From Bacteroidales bacterium (GTDB lineage Bacteria; Bacteroidota; Bacteroidia; Bacteroidales; F082), in NCBI GenBank assembly GCA_017508895.1, contig JAFWRA010000109.1, positions 1 to 8,154 on the forward strand: a DNA stretch of 8,154 bases, written 5' to 3'. The notes beneath the pieces were generated by a model. It saw nothing but the letters and a program-made list of their open reading frames with translations. It made no database searches and was not told where the DNA came from. The translations under genes were made by a program, and so were the position numbers. Below are positions 5,873 to 8,154 of the stretch, piece after piece. Each line of letters begins with the position of its first letter. Within the stretch, counting starts at the first letter, position 1.

Positions 5873-6442
5873 TCAGTTTTGTGACAATAAAACTTGTTCA
5901 ATCGCCACAGGGAAATAAGCTTGCTCCAATTGGTGGATTTTTGCCGCCAAGGAGTCGGGCGTTTCGTTTTCGTCCAAACTGACACGAGCTTGCAGGATGA
6001 TTTCTCCGCTGTCGTACAACTCGTTGACATAGTGGACGGTAATGCCCGATTGGACTTCCTTGGCCGCCACCACAGCTTCGTGCACATGCTCACCATAGAA
6101 GCCTTTCCCGCCATATTTTGGTAATAGGGCAGGGTGGATATTGACGATTTTTTTCGGGAAAGCCTTAACAAGGTTCTCGGGAATCTTCCAAAGGAAACCG
6201 GCCAGCACGATGAGGTCGATTTTGAGACTTTGAAGTTCTTGGACAAAAGCCTCGCTGTTGAAGTCCTTTTTGGTAATCATCCGCACAGGGATGTCCAATT
6301 TCTTGGCCCGCTCGATGGCGTAGGCCTTGGGATTGTTGCAGACGACGTTCTCGATTTTAACGTCCCAGTCTTCTAAAAAATACTCGGCAATGCGCTGCAG
6401 GTTGGTGCCGTTGCCGCTGACGAATATGGATAGTCTTTTCAT
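5873..6442 (-). CDS. purN: phosphoribosylglycinamide formyltransferase (GART)
   Basis: This 189-residue cytoplasmic enzyme transfers the formyl group of 10-formyltetrahydrofolate to GAR, giving FGAR in de novo purine synthesis (third step). The GART signatures are intact and of normal length: the N-terminal phosphate-binding SGNGTNLQ (9-16), the folate/catalytic segment NIHPALLP (101-108) with catalytic Asn101 and His103, KYGGKGFYG.HVHEAV (109-124), and SGITVHYVNELYDSGEII (132-149) with catalytic Asp144. These correspond to Asn106, His108 and Asp144 of the E. coli enzyme. The ATG at 6442 overlaps the TGA of the upstream gene by four bases (ATGA), so its translation is probably coupled to that gene. 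A weak hairpin follows the stop codon. The function is secure from the motifs. Confidence 0.97.
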   Translation of the reverse strand: MKRLSIFVSGNGTNLQRIAEYFLEDWDVKIENVVCNNPKAYAIERAKKLDIPVRMITKKDFNSEAFVQELQSLKIDLIVLAGFLWKIPENLVKAFPKKIVNIHPALLPKYGGKGFYGEHVHEAVVAAKEVQSGITVHYVNELYDSGEIILQARVSLDENETPDSLAAKIHQLEQAYFPVAIEQVLLSQN

Positions 6443-8154
6443 TTTCTGTATCTAATGGTTACGGTTTCGTTTTTGCCCAAATCAAACCACACCAAATAAC
6501 CTTCGTCCACTTTCCGGAAATCGACGACCTTGCCTTCCACTACGATGGGTTTGGTGCAAAGCAAGGTCAAGCCTTTGATGGCTTCGCTTGGATTGGAGAT
6601 TTGTATGGTGTAGCTGTCAAGAATCAAATATTTAAGGTTTTGAAGCTTTTCGTAATAGCTGAGGTATTGCTCAATCGTGGTGGGTAGGATTTTTTTCTCC
6701 TCACGAAAGTGGGCGAGTTGGCTGAGGGCGAAGTTGAAGCCTGGCATGGCCACAGCGGTGCCGTTCTCGTTGTACTGCCAGAAGGCGCGATGTGGGTTGC
6801 TCCAAGCGGGATAGACGTGGGTGATGAACACATTGTGCTGGTCCACAAGTCTTTGCAGACGAATGTTGTCAAAATAGAAGTACCATTCGTGATCTTCATT
6901 TACTTCCAAGGTCGATGGCGTCGACCACAGCAGGAAATCCTTATCGCCATTGGGCAGGCTTGTAATTTGGCGATTGGGCAGGGCATCGCCGAAACCGTCA
7001 AACGGTTGCACGAAGTGGCTGTCGAAGTTGTATTGCTCCATGCGGTTCTCCTCGTAATAGGCGTTCCACAAGTAGCGCACTCCATTTTTCTTCCAAAGGT
7101 CGGCGGAATAGTACGGCGAGTCGGGGAGGAGGCCGTCGCAAACCAAGTCCTCGCGGTTCTTGTCGGGACCGTTGTTGTAGCCATGGTCAATCCACGAAAC
7201 CGTGCCGAAATTCCGCTTCATAAAACGCATGGCCTTCGGGAACCCACTCGGAATGGTGGTATAGATTTCGGGCGAGTGTAGACAAATCTCAAAGCCATGT
7301 TTCTTGATGGTTTTCAGTAATTTGAAGAATTCTTTGTCCGTCTTGATGGAGGCAACGAGTCCTGGGAAAAGGCCTTTGCTGGTCTTTTCGTTGGTCACGT
7401 TGTCGGGATTCCAATAGAACACGCTCTTCGTGACGGGGATGCTGAAATAGCAGAAGCCACCGACGGCATCTTCGGGTTTGGTGATGTTTTCATTGCCAAA
7501 AAGTACGGCACGATGCGTGCGCAGGTCGGTCCAGTCGGCATGTTCGGTGAAGATGAAGGCCGATTGGTAGCCGTCCCACACGGGCATGATTCGGGGCAGG
7601 TCGTCCATGGCAAAGTTGTAAACTTCAAATGTGCCTTTCAGGGTGTCACCTTTATGGATTGTACGATAGGAGATATCCTCAAAGAAATCGGAGGTGTCGG
7701 AGCGCATAGGGTAGTGCAGCAGTGGATGGTCGCGCCAATAATCGATGTTGAAGCAGGCGATTCTGTCTTCTGTGTTGAGTTGCAGCGATGAGATGCCCAG
7801 ATTGTGGTAAGTGCAGAGGATAAGGCTGTCGCTTTGAATAGAAAAACCTTCTCTGTCAAGATAATAGCTTTTTTGGAAGTTGGTAGTGTCGATGTGTTGG
7901 TTTCTGCGATACACGGTGAGCTTTCCCTCTGGCAAGGGCAGGATGAAGCCCAAACGCAACAGCTTTATGTCTTTTTTAAAGGTGGTTTCTGTGGTTACTC
8001 CATGTCTGAGTCTTGCCGAATGTGGATCCATGTCATGCACGGCGTAATAGTCATGGAACGTAGTTTCCATCACAGAAAGGTCGTTGAGTGTGTCGCCATT
8101 GGCATCGATGTATTCCAATATGGGGATAAGATAGGGTGATAGACTTTTGTGGGG
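6439..8154 (-). CDS. polysaccharide-deacetylase-like protein (5' truncated by window)
   Basis: The frame is open to base 8154, so the N-terminus lies outside the window; 571 residues are visible. A TTG at 8118 could serve as a start, but 12 sense codons precede it without a stop, so a gene extending further is more likely. The central part looks like a divergent carbohydrate-esterase (NodB-type) barrel: AFIFTEHADWTDLRT (coding bases about 7560-7515) recalls the Asp-containing first motif, GFEICLHSPE (about 7293-7264) the His-x-x motif, and SWIDHGYNNG (about 7194-7165) a later barrel strand. The N-terminal part is strand-rich (KLTVYRRNQHIDTTN, then SLQLNTEDRIACFNIDYW) and the C-terminus is also strand-rich (VVDFRKVDEGYLVWFDLG). 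It may act on cell-surface or dietary glycans. The stop overlaps the purN start. The fold call is my pattern judgement; metal-binding residues are not certain. Confidence 0.75.
   Translation of the reverse strand, partial: PHKSLSPYLIPILEYIDANGDTLNDLSVMETTFHDYYAVHDMDPHSARLRHGVTTETTFKKDIKLLRLGFILPLPEGKLTVYRRNQHIDTTNFQKSYYLDREGFSIQSDSLILCTYHNLGISSLQLNTEDRIACFNIDYWRDHPLLHYPMRSDTSDFFEDISYRTIHKGDTLKGTFEVYNFAMDDLPRIMPVWDGYQSAFIFTEHADWTDLRTHRAVLFGNENITKPEDAVGGFCYFSIPVTKSVFYWNPDNVTNEKTSKGLFPGLVASIKTDKEFFKLLKTIKKHGFEICLHSPEIYTTIPSGFPKAMRFMKRNFGTVSWIDHGYNNGPDKNREDLVCDGLLPDSPYYSADLWKKNGVRYLWNAYYEENRMEQYNFDSHFVQPFDGFGDALPNRQITSLPNGDKDFLLWSTPSTLEVNEDHEWYFYFDNIRLQRLVDQHNVFITHVYPAWSNPHRAFWQYNENGTAVAMPGFNFALSQLAHFREEKKILPTTIEQYLSYYEKLQNLKYLILDSYTIQISNPSEAIKGLTLLCTKPIVVEGKVVDFRKVDEGYLVWFDLGKNETVTIRYRK

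Noticed and set aside
5818..6246. 142-codon open frame on the minus strand inside purN
   Set aside because: It lies out of frame within purN, whose motifs are unambiguous. Its translation is Ser/Lys/Arg/Thr-rich with low complexity, as expected of a shadow frame.
6709..7281. 190-codon open frame on the plus strand
   Set aside because: It is antisense to the deacetylase-like gene, its valine-rich translation is typical of an antisense shadow, and it has no leader or promoter of its own.

Overview
The window looks like chromosomal DNA from a member of the Bacteroidales (Bacteroides/Prevotella group). The reasons are exact TAnnTTTG promoter -7 boxes, start codons without Shine-Dalgarno sequences, the typical N-terminus of a Bacteroidetes WYL-domain regulator, and a lipoprotein-like sequence of Bacteroidales style. 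All supported genes lie on the minus strand, so transcription runs from high to low coordinates. There is no tRNA, rRNA, CRISPR array or insertion sequence that I can see, and no gene-free stretch over 300 bases.

In transcription order: (i) 8154-5873 is a two-gene unit, a 5'-truncated polysaccharide-deacetylase-like protein overlapping purN (phosphoribosylglycinamide formyltransferase) by four bases (ATGA). (ii) 5732-3334 is a tight three-gene operon of unrecognised proteins: a 205-residue soluble protein, a 356-residue protein with an internal lipoprotein-like signal/anchor, and a 224-residue acidic protein. It has the best promoter in the window. (iii) 3243-1951 is a single AT-rich gene for a candidate PD-(D/E)XK nuclease with its own -7 box. 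It ends at an apparent intrinsic terminator. (iv) 1839-1 is an AAA+ ATPase with an N-terminal winged-helix-like region, followed after 31 bases by the start of a WYL-family regulator that runs off the window.

The main unexplained signal is regulatory. The leaders of units (ii) and (iv) share a module: a 9-bp stem with a 7-nt loop that contains the -7 box, the identical string TTTGGCAGAGT, and then a T-rich tract ending GTTTTGC. It sits 46-50 bases before each start codon. This suggests co-regulation of the unknown operon and the ATPase/WYL unit, possibly by the WYL protein itself. The AT-rich nuclease gene between them, plus an ATPase and a WYL regulator, gives the region an accessory or defence-like look. 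No recognised defence system can be named from the sequence alone.
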